From Siphonodentalium dalli (taxonomy: Eukaryota > Mollusca > Scaphopoda > Gadilida > Siphonodentaliidae): a DNA stretch of 64,000 nt. Where the stretch lies: positions 152,483,151 through 152,547,150 of the forward strand of contig CP136068.1 in NCBI GenBank assembly GCA_032622095.1, read 5' to 3'. Positions 45,261-55,566 of the stretch are shown here, in pieces. The position numbers and the translations under genes were made by a program. The stretch's first letter is position 1. Each line of letters begins with the position of its first letter. The notes under the pieces are model-generated. The model searched no databases and was not told where the DNA came from. It saw nothing but the letters and a program-made list of their open reading frames with translations.

Positions 45261-45871
45261 TTTGTTTGGATTTTTTTAATGGCCTTAATTCTGTGTTTAT
45301 TCCATCACAAAATCAACAGTTGAAAAAAAAATCAGAATTTTTTATATTCCTACGCCCTTTGCAGTGCATTGGATGTTAGCCCCGATAACGATGTAACTGT
45401 GTTCGGAAACTAGCAAAAATCCTGTGAAAATTTATATACTGGAGTTGACCTTTTTTGATAAAATTTTGCATAGAGTACTAATTCTTAAAGATGTTTTTAG
45501 GGTTCCAGACTAATTTTGGAGAAACCTAGTTTACTTTATTTTTGGATTCTAGTGTATAAAACAACATGTTTGGAATGAGAATTGCTACGTCAAAGATGCT
45601 ATTTTTTCTGATATTGAAGTTTATATGCTTTTATTTCATACCATTTTAATGTTCTAAATGGACACCAAAAATTATTTTGTTTATTTTTCAATAACAAAAA
45701 TGATATTCTTTGGTCTTTATAAGTCGTTTATTAAATATAATTCATTTTGTTTTCAACACAAAAAAAGCAGAAAATGATGTTAAATTAGACATTTTATGTT
45801 GTTGTTGCAACTGGAGGTCTGGAATCCTGAATACATCTTTGATAAAATTTAAATATTTTGTCATCAAACAG

Positions 45872-46418
45872 TGAGAAAGACCACGAAATCCACACTAAGC
45901 TCGCGTTTGACACGGACATTAACAAGGTGGTTTCGGAGGCCAATCGGGTGCTATTTACAATTCAGAGGTCGCTTACCTACCTACGAAAAGACATTGTGGT
46001 CCTGTTAACATGCACATTAGTCAGACGATACTTGAGTATGCCATTGGTGTGTGCAATATAGAGAAACAAACCAAAGCCATGGAAAGCATACAGCGGAGAG
46101 CAACTCGACTAATCCCGAAAATACGCGAACTACCACACAGATAGTGACTGGTAAAATTAAACCTCATGTCCCTAAAATATTGCAGACACCGGGGAGACCT
46201 AATCGAAACATACAAGATAACACATGGGATGTACAATATTGAGATCAGCAGTCTATTCAAGGAAGCACATGAGAAGCGAACTAGAGGCCACACATATAAA
46301 CTGCAACCAGCAAATTGCTTCTTCACAGAGAGTAGTAGAACCTTGCAAAAACTTCCTCAATTTGTTATTGACACCGATAATTTAACTGCATTCAAAGAAT
46401 GCTCACCTATGGCATAAA
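45872..46418 (+). pseudogene. LINE (non-LTR retrotransposon) reverse-transcriptase C-terminal remnant
   Basis: Translated pieces in shifting frames read HTKLAFDTDINKVVSEANR, IQRSLTYLRKDIVVLL, ESIQRRATRLIPKIREL, CRHRGDLIETYKITHGMY and KRTRGHTYKLQPANCFF. This is the familiar C-terminal region of CR1/jockey-group RT proteins. At least two frameshifts separate the pieces and no 5' part is present. It lies in the intron between tail exons 1 and 2. Class assignment is from family resemblance only. Confidence 0.78.
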
Positions 46419-46582
46419 CGATATGACTGTGATGAGTAGCCTCCATGCAAATCATTCACAATTATTTCCAATTTTTATTTCATATTCAATCAAAAGTCAA
46501 AATGACTTACTTCCGACATTTATATGATATAATATGATAATAAATCGACTATTTACGAGCATAAACTCATTTGATATTTCAG

Positions 46583-46757
46583 GATGAAGAACTGAAGAAG
46601 GTCACCTTACCTCCCCCTGGTTATTCTATAGCAGGCCGATCATACACGCCCAGTAAAATGGACTCTCCAATGATGGAGGAGAGAAAGCGATTCCTTGTCG
46701 ACCCTAACAGACAAAGCTACCATGATGTCGATGGCCAGGCTCCATGGAAATATGAAG
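46583..46757 (+). CDS. NPHS1: Nephrin exon: cytoplasmic tail 2
   Basis: Exon between GATATTTCAG and GTAAAA, phase 0 in and phase 1 out. It encodes DEELKKVTLPPPGYSIAGR, MEERKRFLVDP and SYHDVDGQAPWKYE. YHDV resembles the tyrosine sites that recruit Nck SH2 domains in nephrin (pY-D-x-V), but with His at +1; the equivalence is inferred. Confidence 0.85.
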
Positions 46758-47691
46758 GTAAAATAAATACTTTTTATACTGTAGGACTGCAACGATTCAT
46801 CATGAATTCAATGTATCGCAATACACTTATACACGATACACCATATCTTATCGTGTCATGTGTATCACAATACAGTACCAGGACATATCCAGGCCGTTTT
46901 TCACACCGTTTTTTTTCTTCAATTTAGGTCCCAATTCATATCATAACAAGATGCAAATTATTTATATATATTGACATAAGACATTTAAGTTTACAAAAAT
47001 ATTTAAGTTTAACAGTTGAAATAATACTTTAAAAGTATGTTTGGCTTTATCTAGCTTTCTGACATCTGTTATCATTCAGCCTTCAAATAAACCTGGTTAT
47101 CAGGTGGGATCTCATAACACCAAATGAAAAATTAACATAGAGATTAGTAGTAATAGTAATTACTAACTTAATAGACATTGTTTCTATACTAGTTTATTAT
47201 GTATGTGTCTCTCACTTGAATTTTAGAAAATAGCCTATTATATGAATTAGAGTGATAACGGTTAAGTCTCATTTCAAGCAGGATAAGGATAATCCATTGA
47301 ACCAAAATATATCTGACAATAACTTACAAGCATTTCCAATCCATATATATATATAAAAATTTCCAAAGTTATGGTTGAGAAACTTGATCAAATTGACCTC
47401 TCAGTAAAATTCTAAATACTGAATTTTGGGGGAAGAACGTACCCCCACCATCAGCAGGGGGTCACAGGGGCTCAGGCCTTCAGGATATGCCTTCGGAATA
47501 TCATTGCCCAAAAACAAATGTCCCCAAAAAACCCTGGATCTTTAACTGAGTACTAGTACTAAACTAACGATGTAGGATTTTTAAGGTGGAAGTCAAACAG
47601 AATGCATAGATTTCTATTTTGTACAGCTCAACATTTCTGGCAACCTATTAATTTTACATTTAGATGTTCAAACTCAATTCTTACTTTGTAG
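46758..47691. other. Intron, no recognised element
   Basis: AT-rich with a short (AT)n run near 47345. Nothing else supported. Confidence 0.5.
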
Positions 47692-47837
47692 ATGTGTATA
47701 GGGACAGGGACAATAACTCCTTGAAAAAAGGCAAAGGAACTTTCGATTGTAATTATATGGAACTGAAGGATCGGAGTCAAACACCAAACTACGACAATTC
47801 AGGAAGAGTGATGGGAAGACAAGAAACCAGACCCAAA
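47692..47837 (+). CDS. NPHS1: Nephrin exon: cytoplasmic tail 3
   Basis: Exon between CTTTGTAG and GTAAGA, phase 1 in and phase 0 out. It encodes DVYRDRDNNSLKKGKG, CNYMELKDRSQTPNYD and GRQETRPK. NYMEL and DVY are possible tyrosine phospho-sites. Confidence 0.82.
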
Positions 47838-48354
47838 GTAAGATCAATGAAATAAAAGTGATGTAAAACACTCCACTCAGTCCACTGAGGTGTTCCAAAC
47901 AGAATAAGAAATAATCATGCCAACATAGGTTATTTTCATAAATATTATAGGCCAAAACAAAAAACTTCTCTGTTTCCGATAACATTGGGAAAAATTTCCA
48001 GACAGGCAGGGATTATTTTTAATTTTTTTTTTTTTTTTAAACCTTGGATAAAAACATGTTGTCCCTTGATCATTCGAAAACAATAAATATTCACATTGAC
48101 ACTCTAACAGGTATATAGACCAGCTTTCTGAAGGAAATTTAAAAAAAAAAATTGAGGCAGGCAAGAAAATCTCAGCCAGTCAGGGTGTCTGAAACAAAGA
48201 GTTGTTTTGCCCTTATTCAAATAGCAGTGATGGAATCATTTTGAACTTTGGAATGTTAATTTTTTTTAATAATTAAACCCTTAAATTATCTTTTAAAATT
48301 AAAATGATAAAAGCTTTGTAGGAAATTTACTGTAATATTCTCTCAAATTTTCAG
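47838..48354. other. Intron; homopolymer runs
   Basis: AAAAGTGATGTAAAACACTC at its start resembles the family H end. T and A runs occur near 48019 and 48141. Confidence 0.45.
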
Positions 48355-48541
48355 AGTGTCACAGACTATTCAGACAGGCCACCTAGCCGGCCGTCCAGTC
48401 GGGCAGGCAAAACACCACCTCCACCTCCTGTTAGATCATCCAGTCGTCCATATGCTGGCTCGCATACAAACATACCATCACTGCCTGGACGGAACTATGG
48501 CCCGGATGACTTACCGCCTCGGTATGGGCAGGGATCCATGG
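48355..48541 (+). CDS. NPHS1: Nephrin exon: cytoplasmic tail 4, proline-rich
   Basis: Exon between AAATTTTCAG and GTAAGT, phase 0 in and phase 1 out. It encodes SVTDYSDRPPSRPSSRAGK, then TPPPPPVRSSSRP, which contains a class II SH3 ligand (PxxPxR), and DDLPPRYGQGSM. The last 41 exon bases plus donor are duplicated immediately downstream in 57-bp units. Confidence 0.87.
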
Positions 48542-48640
48542 GTAAGTTCACTCATTACCCAGATGACTTACCGCCTCGGTATGGGCAGGGATCCATGGGT
48601 AAGTTCACTCATTACCCGGATGACTTACCGCCTCGGTGAT
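48501..48640 (+). repeat. 57-bp in-frame duplication of the tail-4 exon end and donor
   Basis: CCCGGATGACTTACCGCCTC starts units at 48501, 48558 and 48615. The second unit repeats the GTAAGT donor (after 48598), so its use would add 19 residues in frame. Reading through both donors stays open to TGA at 48637-48639. Confidence 0.9.
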
Positions 48641-48801
48641 ATGCACCCATTGGGCACCTCAATTATTGATTGTGTCATAGGCCAATTTGGGGATATAGTG
48701 AAACTAAACTAAAAAAGAAAAAGCTTGTTTTGCAAGAAGTTTTTTTTTTGTTGGTAATTTTCAACACAAGCAAGAGGCTTATTGCAGATCCTCTAACATA
48801 C

Positions 48802-48925
48802 TACAAAAATGCCCTAAATATTTGACTTCTTAACCACAGCGCAGCCTCATCATGAAAGTGTAAAGCGGACAATAACACACTTGTTACATGCTTTTTGGGT
48901 GTCTGAGATTTAAGTACCGGTGTAA
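48802..48925. mobile_element. Inverted, rearranged B-C composite remnant
   Basis: A family B left end (ATGCCCTAAATATTTGAC, CTTAACCACAGC) is joined to GCAGCCTCATCATGAAAGTG and a TAAAGCGGACAATAACACAC spacer. The spacer is the reverse complement of 53560-53648. Confidence 0.72.
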
Positions 48926-49006
48926 CACGTCATCTTCCCCCCCAGGATATCTTCCCCCCACAGGTGTAACACGTCATCTTCCCCCCCAGGATATCTTCCC
49001 CATTGA
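48919..49006. repeat. 44-bp tandem duplication
   Basis: GGTGTAACACGTCATCTTCC through AGGATATCTTCCCC occurs twice. Confidence 0.85.
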
Positions 49007-49021
49007 AGAATTTTAAAAAAA

Positions 49022-49133
49022 TACAGTAATGCCCTAAATAATCGACTCCTTAACCACAGCAGAATTATGGGTAATTTTTCAGGATTTAGTCAGAAATATG
49101 GCTTGTTGCCATTCATTGGAAAGCTCTCAGTGA
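49022..49133. mobile_element. Family B MITE, left half only
   Basis: TACAGTAATGCCCTAAATAA through GGAAAGCTCTCAGTGA. The right arm is absent and the break lies 22 bp before the terminal exon. Confidence 0.86.
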
Positions 49134-49155
49134 TTAATTTTGATTTCCCTTTCAG

Positions 49156-49274
49156 GTTCATTAAACAATTTATCACAGAATGTGCCAAATACTAGTTACG
49201 AAGCAGCGAACAATATTCGGACTCCTTCACCGCGGGCGATGCACACACACGAAATGAGAGGACATCTGGTGTGA
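49156..49274 (+). CDS. NPHS1: Nephrin terminal exon with RGHLV C-terminus
   Basis: Exon opened by TTTCCCTTTCAG, phase 1 in, ending in TGA at 49272-49274. It encodes GSLNNLSQNVPNTSYEAANN and ends HTHEMRGHLV. The final GHLV is, from memory, shared with vertebrate nephrin, where it serves as a PDZ-type interaction end. Together with the domain order this separates the gene from Kirrel proteins, whose tails end THV. Confidence 0.88.
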
Positions 49275-50275
49275 CACGCTAGTTTCATGTTCATTCAGTC
49301 TTCCTTTGTGATGTTACGGAAACTTAAGGCTCCTGAGATTATAACCTCCAGTGTCGCACTGTGCAAATTCATTGTGTTGTTGTCCCACATGAAGCTATAA
49401 TACGACCCCAATGTGCTGATGGATGTACGCCAAGCTGCCATCTTACAGCCCCAATGTGCTAACAAACTTCAATGTGCTCATGGACCCATGGCAAGCTGCT
49501 GAACGACGCCAACGTCATTGTGCTGACGGTCACACTCTATGTACATGCTGTCGATGTGCTAACAATCTTCATTGTGCTGATGGACCCACAGCAATCTGCT
49601 GCACGATGACAATGTTCGAACATACTGCATTGTGCTGATGGACCCACGGCAATCTGCTACACGATGCCAATGTGCTAACCATCTGAAGTTTGCAGCTGAG
49701 CTCGTCATACTAACTCAGGTCTTGAGCTGATATATGGACTGAATTCAGACATACTCAGCTTAAGGGAATCCATTTATATGTCTGCTTGTGTTTCCTGTAT
49801 GGATTACGGAAAATGTTGTGCTCCCTCACAGCATAACCTGAAATACTGTTTCTTTCGGAGTATTCCTGCTGAGTTTGATTCAGGGAACTTAGAGAAATTG
49901 CATTTGACATAAATTAGAAAAATAAGGCCAGATAACAAAAAACTTGTTTCTCATAAAACTATTTTTGGAAGTTTTGAGATTGGTAGATATTTATATAAAT
50001 TATTTGTGATACTTTTTTTGTTGCTGTGGCTGCTATTTATATTTAAAATATTTCTCTGAACTCCATTTACACAAAGACAATAACATGGTCAATGTAACAA
50101 ATTCTATGTAACGAATATGATAAATATTCACTTTATTTGTATTTTCGACAAAAATGAAGTTCTCAGCAAATGATCGACTGGAGCATGTTTATATAATTAT
50201 TCATAGCGAGGAAGATGGTTATTTGAAAAGAAAGCATTGTCTGAGAAACAAACAATTTTTATCTGGCCTAACATA
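49275..50275 (+). other. Presumed 3' UTR / 3' flank with degenerate repeats
   Basis: Between 49405 and 49690, ATTGTGCTGATGGACCCACA and GCAA(G/T)CTGCTG phrases recur four or so times, a degenerate ~75-bp repeat. No canonical AATAAA is seen close to the stop, so the transcript end cannot be placed. Confidence 0.5.
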
Positions 50276-50538
50276 TTAACCCTTTCATGAGGCTCATGAC
50301 GGGAGCTGTGCTGGTGCAGCTATAAAGATCATGTGCCAGTGCATTCTCTTACGTCTGCGAGTCTCCCATAGGGAGCCTCACATATATAAGAGAATCCTCT
50401 GGCTTAGAAAGTCAAGGTAAATATTGTTAGGCCAATGAATTCTCTTATATATGTGAGGCTCCCTATGGGAGACTCGCATATATGAGATAGCATTGGCACA
50501 GGATTTTCACAAAATTCCAGGAAGCGATTAAAGGGTTA
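50276..50538. mobile_element. Family C2 MITE
   Basis: TTAACCCTTTCATGA ... GCGATTAAAGGGTTAA, with two diverged core palindromes at about 50334-50404 and 50428-50501. Confidence 0.83.
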
Positions 50539-50628
50539 AAGGTCAAATAAGGATTTTTGAAAGCAAAAGGTAATCCATGAATGGAAAGGAGCTAAAAAAA
50601 AAAGGAGCTAAAGGTTCCAGAAGAATTA

Positions 50629-51087
50629 AAAACCCTTTCAGTGCCAGGGGCCGATCCCCACGGCCCTAATTTACGGTCTGTAAAATCGGCCCTAAAAAAA
50701 TTAAACAAAATAAAATTTGGGGTTGAGTTTTTTTTGGGTATGCTTAAGCATACTATAGCGAATTTAAAAACAAACTGGATAAAACCTTAGGGGCATGCTA
50801 TAACTCAAAACTCACCAAGTATTCATAGTAATAATTTTGATGCCCATGAAAAATGTGAGATTCCCTGACACTAAACCTACAAAATAAGTCTGTTAAAGAA
50901 TATAAGAAAAATTATTAAAATTGTAAAAAATTGTAAGAAATAATAACAAATGATGAAATTTTTTTAAGCCAATGCATTCTCTTATATATGCGAGACGACC
51001 TATGGTCGACTCGCATATATAAGAGAATACATTGGCACAGGGTATATGGGTTGATACAAAAATCGGACCTGGCACTGAAAGGGTTAA
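50629..51087. mobile_element. Family C3 MITE, single core palindrome
   Basis: AACCCTTTCAGTGCCAGGGG ... CTGGCACTGAAAGGGTTAA; core palindrome at 50969-51036. It matches 39130-39598 along the whole left arm. Confidence 0.84.
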
Positions 51088-51364
51088 GTTATGATTTGTA
51101 ATTTCTAACCTCACTCATACCAGTGCTCAGTTTTTCATGATTTTACTACATATCAATGTTTTTGGGCTCACATGCTGTCTATTGAATTTCGTTGTATGAA
51201 ATACATCTCCACATTGTCTCTCCAGTACCATGCTCAAATTAGAGAACTTTTGCCAAAAAAAGGAGATGATTGTTTTATGTTTTCAACTTGTGTCTGCACA
51301 TTTTGTCACTGTGTCAAAACATAGCAGTGTGATAAGTCTTGCATTCGTAAATATTTACCATTGT

Positions 51365-51646
51365 TAAAGGTACTCAATCCGATCAGAGGGTCCTATATTA
51401 CTATTTCTTTGGCTTTGGGGGTAAAAAAATATTTGTTTCGAGTCGAGGAACCCACCCATCAAAGCTCAGAGTGATTAGATATCGATTTTTGAAATCTATT
51501 AATTTTGAGATATGTAGCCCACAAGTTGGCAGAACACGTGATCAAAACGGACAAATTGCGGGTGTAAGATGGATAACTCTAAAATCAAGTGCTTACTATT
51601 AATAATAATAACCACTTGATTTTAGAGTTATCCATCTTACACCCGC
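51365..51646. mobile_element. Family D element, rearranged into a hairpin
   Basis: TAAAGGTACTCAATCCGATC start and TCGAGTCGAGGAACCCACCC match 60423-60906. It ends in a hairpin of GCGGGTGTAAGATGGATAAC and its complement (51562-51645). Confidence 0.75.
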
Positions 51647-51886
51647 AGTGCGCTAGTGCAGCATTAAAGACCCTGTGCCAGTGCATTCTCTTATATATGC
51701 AAGTCTCCCATAGGGAGCCTCACATATATAAGAGAATGTATTGACTGTCAAGGTAAATATTGTTAGGCCAGTGCATTCTCTTATATATGTGAGTCTCCGT
51801 TTGGGAGACTTGCATATATAAGAGAATGCATTGGCACAGGGTTTTCACAAAGTATCAGGAAGCTACATGCAGTCATAGAAGGGTTA
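51640..51886. mobile_element. Family C2 MITE, left end lost
   Basis: GCAGCATTAAAGACCCTGTG, two core palindromes and GTCATAGAAGGGTTAA. It abuts the D hairpin. Confidence 0.8.
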
Positions 51887-51969
51887 ATTGTAGAATATTT
51901 GTTGACACTGACTACACATGATTTTCGAGTTGCTCCAAATATTTGTGACGTTAAATGAAATCCATATAT

Positions 51970-52367
51970 GTGACCCCGTCATATCAAATCCAGTCGTAAG
52001 TCGGGATTTTTTTACCCTGTGCCAATGCATTCTCTTATATATGCGAGTCGACCATAGGTTGCCTCGCATATATAAGAGAATGCATTGGCCTAACAATTTT
52101 TTACAATTTTAATAATTTGCTCTTGTATTCTTTAACAATTTTATAATTTCACCCATACAGAGCCCCAGACAAACATGAGCAGACGACACTTTTCTATATG
52201 CTTCTATATATGTGTGGGGCTCCCTACAGGGTAATGGATGTTTTTTATTTTATGTCCTAAAAATTGTAAGAAACATTGATTTAAAAAACATGAAAATTGT
52301 AAGAGAATGCATTGGCACAGGGTAAACAAATTCCCGACTTACGACTGGATTTGATATGGCGGGTCAC
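51970..52367. mobile_element. Family C4 MITE with long inverted ends
   Basis: GTGACCCCGTCATATCAAAT + CCAGTCGTAAGTCGGGA faces its complement at 52328-52367. One full core palindrome is at 52020-52090 and a half core at 52300-52318. The inner body is inverted relative to 14931-15316. Confidence 0.85.
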
Positions 52368-53324
52368 GCATAGAGAAATCCTGCTGGATACTACATGTAT
52401 ACTTCCTGTGGTGCGATTTTGTATTTTACAATGCCACGATTTTGTATTTTACAATGCCACACTCCTTATTTTCCTATATTTGTAAATCTTGTCAAAAATG
52501 TCCTTGACAAGAATTTCAACGAACTTGGGTTGTGAGTTCTAAGCCTAAGGTTGTCTCTTATTATTTATAACTTAGCCTAAGGTTGTTTTATTTATGTGAA
52601 GTATGATAGAAATTCATCAATTTTATTTTCATTCATTGTATGAATCAGAGATTCTGTGGTTTATGTATAATGACTAATGACAATTCCATTCGCCAGTAAG
52701 ATATAAAATCATGAAATATTTATGCTATAATGGCATAACTGTTTTGTGATTTTATATTTTTATTCGACCATGGGTTACCTATATATGCACACTTCAAGTA
52801 TGACTTCCTCATCTGATATAATATTTTCTGATCCCAAAATTTCATAAAAAAAATGTTGGGTATAAAATAATAAATTATATTGTCTGGCTTTTTGCCCTAA
52901 AATATAAAGTAAATGTCTGTATGAACGAAGTGATCATATCTATGCAAGAATGTATTATTTATAAATTTATATAACTAATTTACAACAATAACTCAGTTGA
53001 TGTCAAAGCCTTTTATTCAAGATCTGTGAAAAGACCTATAAGATATCCAAGATCAAAATATGTTTTAACACAAAAAGCCAGTTTACACTTAACATTTACT
53101 CGACTATTTTATTAAAAACAACTATCGTAACACTAGTATTCATTTACCATGGTCATAATAATTCTCAGCATTTCCGAGAATGGTCAGATGGATAGTCATT
53201 TGCCCAAGTACTTGTCATATGTTTTATGTGTTTACTTGAGTTATGAACAAACTACGAGAAGTCAATTTTCTATTTCATAGTTCATATTCTTGGAATCCTC
53301 TATCTTTGCTTGATACCCATCACA
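52368..53324. other. Intergenic AT-rich DNA
   Basis: A short GATTTTGTATTTTACAATGC duplication lies near 52426. No gene or element is recognised. Confidence 0.5.
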
Positions 53325-53541
53325 TACAGTAATGCCCTAAATAATCGACTTCTTAACCACAGCAGAATTATGGGTAATTTTTCAGGATTTAGTTGGAAAC
53401 ATGGCTTGTTGCCATGCATAGGAAAGCTCTCAGTGAGAGCTTTCCGATGAATGGCAACAAGCCATATTTCTGACTAAATCCTGAAAAATTACCCATAATT
53501 CTGCTGTGGTTAAGGAGTCGATTATTTAGGGCATTACTGTA
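53325..53541. mobile_element. Family B MITE, part of third B-C composite
   Basis: Full palindrome; the spacer 53542-53626 and the C2 element follow. Confidence 0.88.
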
Positions 53542-53626
53542 TTTTTTTTAAATTCTTCAATATATACCGGTACTTAAATCTCAGACACCCAAAAAGCATG
53601 TAACAAGTGTGTTTATTGTCCGCTTT

Positions 53627-53882
53627 ACACTTTCATGATGAGGCTGCGCTGGTGCAGCATTAAAGATCCTGTGCAGTGCATTCTCTTATGTAAATGTATG
53701 AGTCTCCCAAATGGAGCCTCGCATATATAAGAGAATTCACTGGCTTACAAGGTAAATATTGTTAGACCAATTTATTCTCTTATATATGCGAGGTTCCCTA
53801 TGGGAGTTCTGCATTTATAAGAGAATGCATTGGCACAGGGTTTTCGAAAAAATTCAGGAAGCTCCAGTCATGAAAGGGTTAA
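53627..53882. mobile_element. Family C2 MITE
   Basis: CACTTTCATGATGAGGCTGC ... CCAGTCATGAAAGGGTTAA with two diverged core palindromes. Confidence 0.82.
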
Positions 53883-53926
53883 TACTGACTGAAAACAATG
53901 TAATTTTGAGACTATACATATGAAGA

Positions 53927-54015
53927 TGAGGCCCAAGCAGAAGGTGAATTTGGTGATGCTAGCCCACTGTGCGGGATAACATCACTAAATTCACCCTATG
54001 GAGACCTTATTAATT
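53927..54015. mobile_element. Family A hairpin fragment
   Basis: GAAGGTGAATTTGGTGATGC faces CACTAAATTCACCCTATGG; outer arms are lost. Confidence 0.68.
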
Positions 54016-54159
54016 TCCCAGATGGTGAAGACTGTAAAGTGCGCCCATTGGACACCTTGATTATGTAATGTGTCATCTGCCTATTTGGGGATATAGAGAA
54101 ATTAAAAAAAGAAAGAATCTTTCTGAAGAAACTAGTAAATTAATTTGATAATAGGTACT

Positions 54160-54300
54160 TTCCAGAGAAGACGAGGTCCAAGCAGAATGAGGTCCCCACC
54201 CTGAGGGTGAATTTATTAATGCTAGCTCACTGTGGGGTAGCATCACTAAATTCACCCTCTGGACCTCATTCTACAAATGATTCGGCACCATATTCTCAGG
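54160..54300. mobile_element. Family A hairpin fragment
   Basis: AGCAGAATGAGGTCCCCACC ... GGACCTCATTCTACAAATGA with a decayed right end. Confidence 0.72.
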
Positions 54301-54557
54301 CCAGCACAGGCTTCATCCTGCCTCAGAAATAAATGACACTCTTGGAATATGAGATTGACTTCTTGTGGCGTGTATTTGGCGTCACTTTAGCCCACCAGAT
54401 AGTGTTCACTGCGTTGATTGTTTGTGTTTGTTATCTGTTAACATTGTTAATACTTTTATTGTTGTTACAGAGGAAATGTTAGTTATATAGTTACATTATA
54501 GTTTTAAGAAGAGTTTTATCCAATTTGAAGACTCCACAGCTTGAATTTAACAAGAAA

Positions 54558-54749
54558 TACAGTAATGCCTAAAATAATTGACTCCTTAACCACAGAAGAA
54601 TTATGGGTAATTTTTCAGGATTTAGTCGGAAATATGGCTTTTTGCCATTCATCCCGATGAATGGCAACAAGCCATATTTGCGACAATCCTGAAAAATTAC
54701 CCATAATTCTGCTATGGTTAAGGAGTCGATTATTCCAGGCATTACTGTA
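54558..54749. mobile_element. Family B MITE, shortened centre
   Basis: TACAGTAATGCCTAAAATAA ... CCAGGCATTACTGTA; the central stem is trimmed. Confidence 0.86.
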
Positions 54750-55177
54750 AGCTACATCATCATAGCCATGCTAGAATTTACTGAGTTCTCATTTGAAAAC
54801 TCAGAGTTATAATATTTGTGAAATGCTAAACACAGATAACTCAATAGAACATAAAAAAGATCCAACTCTGCTTTATGAAGACAGTAAACTTTGTTCTCAG
54901 TGGATGGTCTTTTCAATATTTCTATATGAAATGCTGAGAAGAAATTTATTTCAATTTAGGTAACTTATGTTCTTGCAATGATGATACAGCTAAGTTTCTT
55001 GTAAGAATGACTTGTATTTGTAAGAGTGACATGTATTTGTATGTTTGAGCAGCAAAATTCTTCCATTATGTAAACAGGTTTATTTCAAATCGTTACGATA
55101 TATCAAAAGTTGTTTTATATCATTAATAACATTTTTAAACCAGTAACGTATCCCAACGATATCCCATTAAATCACTT
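54750..55177. other. Intergenic DNA, nothing recognised
   Basis: AT-rich sequence without supported features. Confidence 0.5.
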
Positions 55178-55566
55178 TAACCCTTTACCCAACAGAAGGG
55201 CCCTGTGCCAATGCATTCTCTTATATATGCGAGTCGACCATAGGTCGCCTCGCATATATAAGAGAATGCATTGGCTTAACACATTACAAATTATAAAATT
55301 GTTAAAGAATGTAAGAAAAAATGGTAAAAAGTGTTAAAAAAAAGATTTTTTTAGGCCAATGCATTCTCTTATATATGCGAGGCGACCTATGGTCGACTCG
55401 CATATATAAGAGAATGCATTGGCACAGGGCATAACTGTAACTATCACAATGTGGTCAAGGAGCCGGTTCCAATGATACCCATATTTGTATGGTTTTATTG
55501 AGACAGACCGAAGATATTTTAGGCTGTTGAAGCTTGTTTTGGCCGGTTTGTTGGGTAAAGGGTTAA
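55178..55566. mobile_element. Family C1 MITE, inverted copy
   Basis: TTAACCCTTTACCCAACAGA ... TTGTTGGGTAAAGGGTTAA. It is the reverse complement of 7109-7497, including the arm with TATTTTAGGCTGTTGAAGCT. Confidence 0.88.

Larger units (their letters stand above)
8004..49274 (+). other. NPHS1: Nephrin / Sticks-and-stones / Hibris-like adhesion receptor gene, 5'-incomplete (19 exons)
   Basis: Nineteen GT-AG exons join in a single frame of about 1,263 residues plus stop. The order is Ig1 (second half), Ig2-6, a cysteine-less spacer, Ig7, Ig8, FN3, transmembrane helix and cytoplasmic tail. Six Ig domains, a spacer, two Ig domains and one FN3 is the established nephrin arrangement, as opposed to the five-Ig Kirrel/NEPH partner. 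The tail ends RGHLV, which matches my recollection of the vertebrate nephrin C-terminus. Family members sit at the plasma membrane and pair with Kirrel/Rst proteins in filtration slits, myoblast fusion and axon or cell sorting. Most introns are phase 1, typical of Ig genes. The signal peptide and first half of Ig1 are not in the window. Introns are crowded with MITEs and several exon boundaries are tandemly duplicated. Confidence 0.88.

Noticed and set aside
8004-49274. Kirrel/Roughest or hemicentin identity
   Set aside because: Eight Ig domains with a spacer, one FN3, a TM and an RGHLV tail fit nephrin/Sns. Kirrel has five Ig domains and no FN3; hemicentin is secreted and far longer.
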